Positions 1-5,999 of a stretch of 6,393 nt of DNA are shown here, in pieces. Source of the DNA: an uncultured Rhodocyclaceae bacterium (GTDB lineage Bacteria > Pseudomonadota > Gammaproteobacteria > Burkholderiales > Rhodocyclaceae); contig CAIYZZ010000066.1 of NCBI GenBank assembly GCA_903930805.1, positions 1 to 6,393 of the forward strand. The letters run 5' to 3'. The notes under the pieces are model-generated. The model had not been told where the DNA came from. It did no database searches and worked only from the letters and a program-made list of their open reading frames with translations. The stretch's first letter is position 1, and each line of letters begins with the position of its first letter. Made by a program: the position numbers and the translations under genes.

Positions 1-702
1 CATGGTCAGCGGCAACAGCACCGGATGATTGGCGGCCAGCCGGTTGCCGATGAGCGCAATCGCCAGCGTCTGCGCCGCGACCGTCGCCATCTCGAGCTCA
101 GTGAAGCGACCCGCCTCGAACTCGAGCGCAGACGGCAAGCCGAGCAGGCCGCGCAGGTTGCCGTTACCGAACAGAAAGGTTTCGGGATTGAGCTGGGTGA
201 GCAGCCAGAGTGCCACCAGCAAGAGGCCACGATCACCCGTCAGACCGGCGAGGAAACGCCGTTCGCGCCAGGCGTGCAAACGACCGCCGTCAAGTAAAGT
301 ACGACCCCAGCGCAGACCGGCCGCCGCACCGATCAATGCACCCAGGGTATTGCAGGCGAGGTCGAGATTCGAGGGCACGCGGCTGGGCAGAAAGTTCTGC
401 ACCGCTTCGACCCCGAAGGAGAACAGGCCGCCCGCCAGCGCGGCGAGCGCAAAGGCGACAAGTGAGGGCAAGCGCACCGACAATACCGTCGCCCACAATA
501 ATCCCAGCGGCAGATAGGCGAGGACATTGATGACAAGATCGAACCCGGTGATATAGCGCGGCCAGCCAGAAGCCAGAAAATCCAGCGGTGAAATACCGGA
601 GTCGCGCCAGCCACTGAATGGATACAGGCTGCCGTACAGCGCCAGCAGCGAATACGCGCCGGCGAGATAGAGCGGTAGCTTGGATACTACGCGTGTCGTC
701 AC
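1..702 (-). CDS. VanZ-family integral membrane protein, 3' end beyond window
   Basis: This reading frame is open from a GTG at 702 to the window edge, giving 234 residues with no stop. It is hydrophobic, with membrane segments near residues 10-27, 55-75, 80-98, 115-130 and 158-170. Residues 55-121 fit the VanZ-like pattern: D55 and N59 followed by AYLPLG, then E99, Q102, P106, R108, S111, D114, N118 and G121. VanZ itself gives low-level teicoplanin resistance in enterococci. The proteobacterial relatives are mostly uncharacterised, so no substrate or resistance role should be assumed. The part after residue 150 lies beyond the VanZ core, as in longer proteobacterial members. The gene starts 13 bases after the ubiT stop on the same strand and is probably the last or a later gene of the ubiUVT transcript. 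The GTG start is chosen because no ATG is in frame upstream near the ubiT stop. The ribosome binding site is weak, so the start is uncertain. Confidence 0.82.
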   Translation of the reverse strand, partial: MTTRVVSKLPLYLAGAYSLLALYGSLYPFSGWRDSGISPLDFLASGWPRYITGFDLVINVLAYLPLGLLWATVLSVRLPSLVAFALAALAGGLFSFGVEAVQNFLPSRVPSNLDLACNTLGALIGAAAGLRWGRTLLDGGRLHAWRERRFLAGLTGDRGLLLVALWLLTQLNPETFLFGNGNLRGLLGLPSALEFEAGRFTELEMATVAAQTLAIALIGNRLAANHPVLLPLTM

Positions 703-715
703 GCGGTCGCAGATT

Positions 716-1207
716 TCAGGCGTGATGCGGTGTGGCCAGCCGTGCGCGCAAACGCAGCAGCACTTCGCGCGGGGACAGGCGCGCTGGATCGAAGCGTGGC
801 AAATCGATGCCATCGAGCGTATTTTTGACCAGCAGACCGAGGTCGGTGTCGCCCTCCATCAGCAGGCGGCGGTCGAAGAACAGCGTGTCGGGGTCTTCCT
901 CACGCATCAGCAGGGCGAAGAAATCGCGCGCGCGCGCCGAGATGGTGAGGTCCGGCTTGCTGGCATCGAATAGTGGGCGGAAGCCGCGCGTGCCGTAACC
1001 AAAGCGCAGCGTCATGCCAGCATCCAGAACGCGGATGGTGAAGCGTTTGCCGATGAGCATTTCAAGCGGCGCGCGCGGAATCAGGCGGTCGAGCGCCAGG
1101 TTGAGGCCGGTGACCAAAGCGAGCGTCGGCGGCAATTGCGGCAGCTTGCCGCCGAGAAGGGCCAGCGGCGCAGGTAACGTGAAATCCGGCAGTTTGAAGT
1201 TTGTCAT
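716..1207 (-). CDS. ubiT: UbiT, SCP2-domain accessory factor for anaerobic ubiquinone synthesis
   Basis: This 163-residue protein has an SCP2 (sterol carrier) lipid-binding domain over roughly residues 35-135. The strongest mark is the block at residues 105-129, DPDTLFF then RRL, EGDT, LGL and VKN, which is nearly the same in E. coli UbiT (YhbT). UbiT is thought to bind ubiquinone intermediates and is required for oxygen-independent ubiquinone synthesis with UbiU and UbiV. The start is ambiguous. An ATG at 1228 would add seven residues (MGDTINA) and overlap ubiV by 16 bases. The ATG at 1207 lies five bases after the ubiV stop and gives the more usual N-terminus. Neither has a strong Shine-Dalgarno sequence, so translation may depend on coupling to ubiV. 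It sits third in a ubiU-ubiV-ubiT array. In E. coli ubiT is transcribed divergently from ubiUV, so this all-in-line order differs. Confidence 0.93.
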   Translation of the reverse strand: MTNFKLPDFTLPAPLALLGGKLPQLPPTLALVTGLNLALDRLIPRAPLEMLIGKRFTIRVLDAGMTLRFGYGTRGFRPLFDASKPDLTISARARDFFALLMREEDPDTLFFDRRLLMEGDTDLGLLVKNTLDGIDLPRFDPARLSPREVLLRLRARLATPHHA

Positions 1208-1212
1208 CGCGT

Positions 1213-2091
1213 TTATTGTGTCACCCATTCGAGTCCAGGTTTTTCATACCAGAAGCCGTTACAGTAATCCCCAGCCGGCATTGTGGCCGACTGGTTGTCG
1301 AGCAGGCCGCGATAGGCGGCGATCAGCGCCGGCATGGCGTCGGATTGCGGTGAAATACGCAGCAGATTGACCCCGGACGCGGCAAGCGCGGGCAGCTCGC
1401 GTTCGAGATGATAAACCTTGGCCGACTGCGTCTGGATACCATTCAAGGTAAGGAAGGCTTCGCCCTCGCGGGTTTTCAAGGTCAAACCATCAGGAAACTC
1501 GATACAGCGGAATTCACACGTATCTTTTTGCAGGTGATAGCGTCGCGCGGTAAAGCAGCGTGCCGAATAGGCAAGCGGCAGGCGACCGTGGGCAAAGATT
1601 TCTGTTTCAATGCCCGCAGGTATTTCCCTCTGCAAACCGGCAAGCGCCACGCGACCGATTTCCGGTGGCATCACCCAGCGCGTCGCGCCGCAATCAGCGA
1701 GCAGCTTGAGCGTGTGGCCATTAAAGATGTTAAGCGTCGGCCCGGCGACGAAGGGCTGGCCACGTTCGGCAAGCTGCCGCACCGCACCCATCTCATTGGC
1801 TTCGACCGTCAGGCGCTTGTCGTCACGCGCGGCATCCATCATGCGGCGCACCGCTTTCAGATCAGATTCGGATTCAATCAGGGGCAGGGTGGAAAATGCG
1901 ACTGACTTGCCGGCATCGGCCAGCACGGTCGCCACCTCGAGCCAGTCATCGAGACGCATCTCATGGCGACGCGAGCAGACCGCCTCGCCCAGATAAATTG
2001 CGTCAACCGGCTGTTCCGCCATCTCGGCATAGAAATCCATGGTCTGCTGCCGCGACCAGTAATAGAGCAAGGGACCAAGGGATAATTTCAT
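1213..2091 (-). CDS. ubiV: UbiV, 4Fe-4S U32-family protein of O2-independent ubiquinone hydroxylation
   Basis: This 292-residue protein of the peptidase U32 family aligns along its whole length with E. coli UbiV (YhbV). It starts with the same LGP segment and has IYLGEAVCS near residue 40 and [13 protein letters not shown] near residue 175. Four cysteines, C39, C179, C192 and C196, match the known 4Fe-4S ligands of E. coli UbiV (C39, C180, C193, C197) within one position. The cluster is therefore expected to form. UbiV works with UbiU as a heterodimer that hydroxylates the ubiquinone ring precursor without oxygen, in the cytoplasm; prephenate is the reported oxygen donor. Despite the family name it is not expected to be a protease. 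Its ATG overlaps the ubiU stop as ATGA, with a GGAA just upstream, which indicates translational coupling. Confidence 0.96.
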   Translation of the reverse strand: MKLSLGPLLYYWSRQQTMDFYAEMAEQPVDAIYLGEAVCSRRHEMRLDDWLEVATVLADAGKSVAFSTLPLIESESDLKAVRRMMDAARDDKRLTVEANEMGAVRQLAERGQPFVAGPTLNIFNGHTLKLLADCGATRWVMPPEIGRVALAGLQREIPAGIETEIFAHGRLPLAYSARCFTARRYHLQKDTCEFRCIEFPDGLTLKTREGEAFLTLNGIQTQSAKVYHLERELPALAASGVNLLRISPQSDAMPALIAAYRGLLDNQSATMPAGDYCNGFWYEKPGLEWVTQ

Positions 2092-3095
2092 TTCCAGGGG
2101 CGGTTGTACGCGCCGAGCGTGGCCGATTGGCCTTCTGACACCTTATTGAGCTCGGCCATCCAGGCCGGCTTGGGCACGAAATGCGCGGGGTCGCGGCGGC
2201 AGGTGTCGATGGCCTCACGCCATACCTTGGTGACCTGGCTGACGTAAGCGGGACTGCGCTGGCGACCTTCGATCTTGATGGCGGTGACGCCGATCCTCAT
2301 CAACTCGGGCAGCAGTTCCAGCGTATTCAGGCTGGCCGGTTCCTCGATGGCGTAGTAGGTTTCGTCATCGACTTCGAAGCGGCCTTTGCACAGCGTCGGG
2401 TAACCGGCGCGCTCATCTTTGCCAAATCGGTCGATGAGGATGCCATTCAGGCGCGTCTCCATGCCGGCGGGCGTTTCTTCGTAACGCACCGCCTTGCCCG
2501 GCGAACAGGCACCCTGGCAGTTCGGCGAAGTGCCGGTGGCATAGGCCGACAGTGCGCAACGCCCTTCGACCATCACGCACAAACCACCAAAACCGAACAC
2601 CTCGATTTCGACCGGTGTGTTCTTCACCACCTGCTCGACCTGAGCCATCGACAGTACGCGCGGCAGCACGGCACGCTGGATGTTAAAACGCTCGCGATAA
2701 AAATTGATCGCTTCGTAGTTGGTGGCCGAACCTTGCACCGAGAGATGCAGGCGCAGCTGTGGATGGGTGCGATGGGCATACTCCATCAAACCCGGGTCGG
2801 CGAGGATCACGGCATCGACGCCGAAGGCAGCGGCCTTGTCCACGGCGGCGGTCCAGCGTGGCCAGTTGTCGTTTTGCGGGAAGGTGTTCAGCGCCACCAG
2901 TACCTTAACGCTGCGCTGGTGCGCGTAGGCAATGCCCTGCTTGAGGCTGGCATCGTCGAAATTCAGCCCGGTGAAGTTGCGCGCATTAGTCTCGTCGCGG
3001 AAACCGGTATAGACGCAATCAGCGCCATGATCGACGGCAGTTTTCAGCGCCGGCAGAGCACCGGCGGGGCAGACGAGTTCAAAGGTGGTAGTCAT
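2088..3095 (-). CDS. ubiU: UbiU, 4Fe-4S U32-family protein of O2-independent ubiquinone hydroxylation
   Basis: This 335-residue protein is close to E. coli UbiU (YhbU, 331 residues). Shared marks are LVCPAG at the N-terminus, [11 protein letters not shown] near residue 256, [15 protein letters not shown] near residue 274 and LGAYNRPWK at the C-terminus. Cysteines C173, C180, C197 and C236 sit four positions after the E. coli cluster ligands C169, C176, C193 and C232, so the 4Fe-4S site is intact. It pairs with UbiV to hydroxylate the ubiquinone ring in the absence of oxygen. An extra cysteine at C193 lies four residues before ligand C197, where E. coli has threonine. The ATG at 3095 has no clear Shine-Dalgarno sequence (the preceding bases are pyrimidine-rich), but the next residues match the family start. 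It is the first gene of the ubiUVT-vanZ-like array and lies behind an FNR-type promoter. Confidence 0.96.
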   Translation of the reverse strand: MTTTFELVCPAGALPALKTAVDHGADCVYTGFRDETNARNFTGLNFDDASLKQGIAYAHQRSVKVLVALNTFPQNDNWPRWTAAVDKAAAFGVDAVILADPGLMEYAHRTHPQLRLHLSVQGSATNYEAINFYRERFNIQRAVLPRVLSMAQVEQVVKNTPVEIEVFGFGGLCVMVEGRCALSAYATGTSPNCQGACSPGKAVRYEETPAGMETRLNGILIDRFGKDERAGYPTLCKGRFEVDDETYYAIEEPASLNTLELLPELMRIGVTAIKIEGRQRSPAYVSQVTKVWREAIDTCRRDPAHFVPKPAWMAELNKVSEGQSATLGAYNRPWK

Positions 3096-3116
3096 CGGTG
3101 TGGGTGGAGAAACTCA

Positions 3117-3165
3117 ACTGCTGACTATAAGTGCGCGCAAGGCAGGGTGGTTTGACATGGATCAA
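3117..3165 (-). promoter_or_regulatory. Predicted class II FNR/ANR-dependent promoter of ubiU
   Basis: Read on the minus strand, bases 3165-3152 are TTGAT CCAT GTCAA, matching the FNR/ANR consensus TTGAT-N4-ATCAA at 9 of 10 positions. Downstream, 3129-3124 reads TATAGT, a 5-of-6 match to the -10 hexamer. A transcription start about seven bases further on, near 3117, puts the FNR box centre (3158.5) at -41.5, the standard class II activator position where FNR replaces the -35 contact. The leader would be about 22 bases. FNR is known to activate ubiUV in E. coli, which supports the reading. The match and spacing are seen in the sequence; activity is inferred. Confidence 0.8.
3152..3165 (-). promoter_or_regulatory. 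FNR/ANR binding box
   Basis: This 14-base inverted repeat has half-sites TTGAT and GTCAA around a 4-base spacer on the minus strand, with one mismatch from the consensus. It is centred 63 bases upstream of the ubiU ATG. The box is palindromic, but the only gene start nearby is ubiU; the other direction reads antisense into the 3' end of the diguanylate cyclase. The related regulators Dnr and CRP use similar boxes. The TTGAT half-site favours the FNR/ANR/DNR group over CRP. Confidence 0.8.
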
Positions 3166-3204
3166 CGTCACCAAAAAGTCGGCGCTGGCGAAACGGCACA
3201 GACG

Positions 3205-4659
3205 TCACGTGGCCGCGACCCTTACCCGATTGCGTCCCGCATTTTTAGCCTGATACAGCGCGGCGTCGGCACGATCGACCGCCTGGCCGGAGGATTCGAC
3301 GCTGTCATACAGGCTGACCCCGATGCTGACAGTGACAGGAACAGGCTGACCACTTAGCGTGATGGAATTGACTTCAATCTTTTGCCGCAGGCTTTCGGCA
3401 ATCCGTTGCGCTTCGGCCAGATCGCAACCCTTCAACACCAGCAGGAATTCTTCACCGCCCCAACGCACGGCCAGATCTGATGCGCGCAGCCCGTTCTGCA
3501 AAACCTGCGCCACCTTCTCGAGCACGGTGTCGCCGGCGAGATGCCCGTGCTTGTCGTTGATTTCCTTGAAGTGGTCGATATCAACCAGCAGCATGGCGAT
3601 CGGTTGTGGTGCGCGCCGGTATTCAGCCAGCAGTTTGTCGATGAGAATGGTAAAGGCGTGGCGGTTGAGCAGGCCGGTGAGCTTGTCGGTCGAGGCCATT
3701 TCTTCGAGGCGCCACTGGTAGCGGCTAAAGGCGAGATGAATGAGGAAGACGACGAGCAGGGTAACCGCGAAGCTGATGGCCAGGTTGATGTAGAGCGTCC
3801 GGTGGATGCCGGCGAGCGCCATCGACTCGTTCTGCTCGACGAAGAGAAACCATTTGAGCTCGGGCAGGTAATTGACGTGGAGGATGTGGTTGTCGCCACC
3901 GGCCTCATACTGGTAGGAGCCACGTTTCTCCTGCAGGATGCGGTCGATCAGGGGGCCGAGCCCGGGCGCATTGCGCAGGTCGGCCGGTCGGCCGGTGTGG
4001 TTGCCAAAGACGACGACACGACCCTGCGGGTCGACGAAATAGATGGTGCGCTGAAAACGTTGTTGATAATCGGTAATCAGACTGCGCACGGCATCCACCG
4101 TCAGGCCGATGCCGGTGGCACCGATGTAATTGCCGGAAAAGTCGAAGACGCGATAATTGATGAAGATGGTGAGTTCGTCGGCATTGGCAAGATCGGGATC
4201 GACGTTGATCTCGTAGTCAGGCTTCATGTCGCGCACGCGGTAATACCAGCCATCACGCGGCTCGGCTTGCGATACCCGTTTGAGGACGCCCGCGCCAGTG
4301 TAGTAAATGGCGCTCTTGTCGGAGACGAAAAAACTGCTGAAGGCACCGTAGCGTTCTTTCATTTCGCGCAGATAACGCGCCATCTCGGGGACATTGCGCT
4401 CGCCCTTGAGCACCCAGTCGCGCAAGAACGTGTCGTTGGCCATGGTGGACGAAATCAACACCGGCCGCACCAGATCTTTCTGGATTTCGGAGTAGATGTT
4501 GCTGGACGTCAGCGGCAGATCCTGGCCAATGATGGCAGCGCGGATGGCCTGCTTGGAAACCTGAAAGCCAATCAGCGAGGTCGCCAGGAATCCGCTCGTG
4601 AGGAGAGCCCACAAGATCAGGAGCAGGCGACGACGGTCAAAGATTTGTGGGCGGTGCAT
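3205..4659 (-). CDS. Membrane-bound diguanylate cyclase with periplasmic Cache-like sensor and GGEEF domain
   Basis: This 484-residue protein makes cyclic di-GMP from two GTP. The layout is: TM1 at about residues 11-31; a periplasmic region of about 32-287 resembling a double Cache (dCache_1) sensor; TM2 at about 288-311; a short linker; and a GGDEF domain at about 320-480. The active-site motif GGEEF is at 401-405. RASD at 392-395 lies exactly five residues before it, the RxxD I-site for product inhibition. DKLTGLLNR at 325-333 and LLVDIDHFKEIND at 357-369 hold the metal- and GTP-binding segments. All catalytic marks are present, so it is probably active and feedback-inhibited. There is no EAL domain. 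GWYYRV at 137-142 lies where Cache ligand pockets often form, but the ligand cannot be named. The ATG lies 78 bases after dsbA, with a weak AGG as ribosome binding site and a large hairpin 13 bases upstream. Neighbouring disulfide and ubiquinone genes hint at, but do not prove, redox-related signalling. Confidence 0.93.
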   Translation of the reverse strand: MHRPQIFDRRRLLLILWALLTSGFLATSLIGFQVSKQAIRAAIIGQDLPLTSSNIYSEIQKDLVRPVLISSTMANDTFLRDWVLKGERNVPEMARYLREMKERYGAFSSFFVSDKSAIYYTGAGVLKRVSQAEPRDGWYYRVRDMKPDYEINVDPDLANADELTIFINYRVFDFSGNYIGATGIGLTVDAVRSLITDYQQRFQRTIYFVDPQGRVVVFGNHTGRPADLRNAPGLGPLIDRILQEKRGSYQYEAGGDNHILHVNYLPELKWFLFVEQNESMALAGIHRTLYINLAISFAVTLLVVFLIHLAFSRYQWRLEEMASTDKLTGLLNRHAFTILIDKLLAEYRRAPQPIAMLLVDIDHFKEINDKHGHLAGDTVLEKVAQVLQNGLRASDLAVRWGGEEFLLVLKGCDLAEAQRIAESLRQKIEVNSITLSGQPVPVTVSIGVSLYDSVESSGQAVDRADAALYQAKNAGRNRVRVAAT

Positions 4660-4672
4660 GGCAGCCTGGTTC

Positions 4673-4732
4673 TAAGCGCCGATCAGACAACGCGCCGGTG
4701 ATAAATACCGGCGGGGCGTTGTCAGGCGCTTA
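4673..4732 (-). other. Long imperfect inverted repeat (mRNA hairpin) between dsbA and the diguanylate cyclase
   Basis: A 60-base near-palindrome fills most of the gap. The outer arms (4673-4680 with 4725-4732) pair over 8 bases. The middle arms (4686-4693 with 4716-4723) pair over 8 bases. The inner arms (4694-4699 with 4707-4712) pair over 6 bases around a 7-base AT-rich loop (4700-4706). Interruptions are a 5/1 internal loop and a 3-base bulge at 4713-4715. On the minus strand the descending arm is followed by TAGAACC, not a run of T, so it is not a standard Rho-independent terminator. It starts five bases after the dsbA stop and ends 13 bases before the cyclase ATG. It may protect the dsbA mRNA 3' end, attenuate read-through, or limit ribosome access to the cyclase gene. 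Confidence 0.75.
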
Positions 4733-4737
4733 CTTCT

Positions 4738-5373
4738 TTACTTCTTGAGTTCGGCGCGGTTCTTGGCGACCAGGCCTTCGACAACTTGCAGCATGTCGTT
4801 GAAAGAACCAATACCGGGTGCAGGCATGTATTTGCCGCCGACGATCACCACCGGCACGCCACCGAAGCCATATTCCTGAGTCATCTCGGCAGCACGCTTG
4901 ACCTTGCCCTCCACCGAAAACGACTTGTACATGTCGGCGAATTTCTGGCGGTCGACACCCTGTTTAGCCATCCAGTCGAACAGGGTCTTTTCGTCATTCA
5001 GGTTGATTTTTTCCTTGAGCATGGCGTTGAACACCGTGGCGTTCAGTTTCTCAAGCAGACCCATGGCTTCGAGGCTGTAGTAGATGCGCGCACCTGGTGC
5101 CCATTCCGCACGAAAGATCGCCGGCACTTTTCTGAAACTGACATCGGCGGGCAGTTTCTTAACCCATGACTGAAGCAGCGGCTCGAAATCGCCGCAATGT
5201 GGGCAGCCATACCAGAAGAACTCGATCACCTCGACCTTGCCGTTTGCTTCAGTTGGCTGCGGCATTTGCAGGCGGGTAAATTGTTTGCCTTCGACCGGTT
5301 GGGCGGCCAGCAGAGGCTGGGCGGCCAATAATCCGAGAGTCAAGCCTGCCAGCAGAGTTTGCAACATTTTCAT
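4738..5373 (-). CDS. dsbA: DsbA, periplasmic thiol:disulfide oxidoreductase
   Basis: This 211-residue protein has a Sec signal peptide (MKMLQTLLAGLTLGLL, likely cut near residues 23-24 after LLA/AQ). A thioredoxin fold with an inserted helical domain follows. The catalytic CPHC motif is at residues 57-60, preceded by EFFWYG. The cis-proline loop GVP is at 172-174, followed by VVIVGGKY. DsbA introduces disulfides into exported proteins and is normally re-oxidised by DsbB, which passes electrons to quinone; no dsbB is in this window. Its length is typical of betaproteobacterial DsbA. The start is supported by AAAGGA seven bases before the ATG. The gene begins 14 bases after the stop of the SPOR gene, and that stop codon lies beside the ribosome binding site, so the two are probably co-transcribed. 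Confidence 0.97.
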   Translation of the reverse strand: MKMLQTLLAGLTLGLLAAQPLLAAQPVEGKQFTRLQMPQPTEANGKVEVIEFFWYGCPHCGDFEPLLQSWVKKLPADVSFRKVPAIFRAEWAPGARIYYSLEAMGLLEKLNATVFNAMLKEKINLNDEKTLFDWMAKQGVDRQKFADMYKSFSVEGKVKRAAEMTQEYGFGGVPVVIVGGKYMPAPGIGSFNDMLQVVEGLVAKNRAELKK

Positions 5374-5379
5374 GGGAAA

Positions 5380-5385
5380 TCCTTT
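5380..5385 (-). promoter_or_regulatory. Ribosome binding site of dsbA
   Basis: The minus strand reads AAAGGA with a 6-base spacer (TTTCCC, 5379-5374) to the dsbA ATG at 5373. It is the only clear Shine-Dalgarno sequence in the window and fixes the dsbA start. It lies just after the TAG stop of the SPOR gene (5390-5388), so ribosomes ending there could restart on dsbA. Confidence 0.75.
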
Positions 5386-5387
5386 CT

Positions 5388-5999
5388 CTATTCTTTGATC
5401 CGGACCACCGCGGCCTGGATACCGTTCTGAGACAACTGACCACGCACCCGGTTCATTTCTTCCGTCGTGGCAAAGGGACCGACACGCACGCGGTGCATCA
5501 CACCCTTGTCCGGCACATCGACGGCAAGAATACCCGCTTCGAAGCCCAACATCGCCAGGCGCGCCTTGAGATTTTCGGCATCGGCGACTTTCTGGAAAGC
5601 TCCAGCCTGCAGGAAAAGCTGGCCGGCGGCCGGTACAGCCGCTACGGGCACTAAGGGAACTTTGGCAACAGGCGCTGTGGCAGCTGCGGGATCCTTACCC
5701 GCCGGCTGGGGCGATGCGCCCTTCTTGCCTTCGAGAATGTCGTAAAACTCGAACTTGCGCTCAGCGGGCTTATCGACCGGCTTGTCGCCCGGTTTGCCCG
5801 GCAGCGCCACGGGTACCTTCTCGCCTGCACCGTTTTCTTTCGGCTCCGACTTCATGCCCTTATCCACGAAGGGGAGAGGCATCTTGTTGAGATACCAGAC
5901 GACACCGAAGGAGATCAGCACACCGACGACCAGGCCGAAGGCCAGCCCGAGCAGGGTACCGCCGTGCTGCTTACGCCGATTTTTTGGCAGTTTGTTCAT
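5388..5999 (-). CDS. SPOR-domain membrane protein, FtsN-like
   Basis: This 203-residue protein has a short basic cytoplasmic N-terminus (NKLPKNRRKQH) and a single membrane anchor at about residues 14-36. A proline-, lysine- and alanine-rich periplasmic linker at about 40-125 includes KFEFYDILEGKK at 82-93, a segment typical of betaproteobacterial FtsN-like proteins. The C-terminal SPOR domain covers about 126-200 (LFLQAGAF near the start, HRVRVGPF at 169-176). SPOR domains bind septal peptidoglycan that lacks stem peptides, which points to a role at the division site or in wall remodelling. It is not called ftsN because the family is diverse and the linker is too divergent to prove orthology. 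Its ATG shares one base with the argS stop (TAATG). There is no Shine-Dalgarno sequence, so translation probably depends on coupling to argS. Confidence 0.92.
   Translation of the reverse strand: MNKLPKNRRKQHGGTLLGLAFGLVVGVLISFGVVWYLNKMPLPFVDKGMKSEPKENGAGEKVPVALPGKPGDKPVDKPAERKFEFYDILEGKKGASPQPAGKDPAAATAPVAKVPLVPVAAVPAAGQLFLQAGAFQKVADAENLKARLAMLGFEAGILAVDVPDKGVMHRVRVGPFATTEEMNRVRGQLSQNGIQAAVVRIKE

Noticed and set aside
29..517. 162-codon plus-strand open frame rich in R, S, A and P
   Set aside because: It overlaps the VanZ-like coding frame on the other strand, and its composition is that of a frame-shifted GC-rich sequence.
333..614. 93-codon minus-strand open frame within the VanZ-like gene
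   Set aside because: It is in a different frame from the longer open frame carrying the VanZ pattern, and its product is rich in R, S, C and P, as expected for a shadow frame.
1408..1905. 165-codon plus-strand open frame opposite ubiV
   Set aside because: UbiV on the minus strand is well supported, including its cluster cysteines. Nothing in the plus-strand product is recognisable.
3098..3112. GGTGGAG-like ribosome binding site near the ubiU start
   Set aside because: The purine-rich bases are on the plus strand; ubiU is read from the minus strand, where this stretch is pyrimidine-rich.
2181..3155. 324-codon plus-strand open frame opposite ubiU
   Set aside because: The minus strand matches UbiU along its full length. 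The antisense product has no recognised motif and no convincing start context.
3166..3204. Possible terminator after the diguanylate cyclase (minus strand GC-rich bases followed by TTTTT near 3171-3176)
   Set aside because: The GC-rich bases before the T-run do not form a stem of useful length by eye, so an intrinsic terminator is not supported.
3541..4701. 386-codon plus-strand open frame opposite the diguanylate cyclase
   Set aside because: It lies antisense to a gene with intact TM, GGEEF and I-site motifs. Its translation shows no recognisable domain. Long antisense frames are common opposite GC-rich genes with biased codon use.
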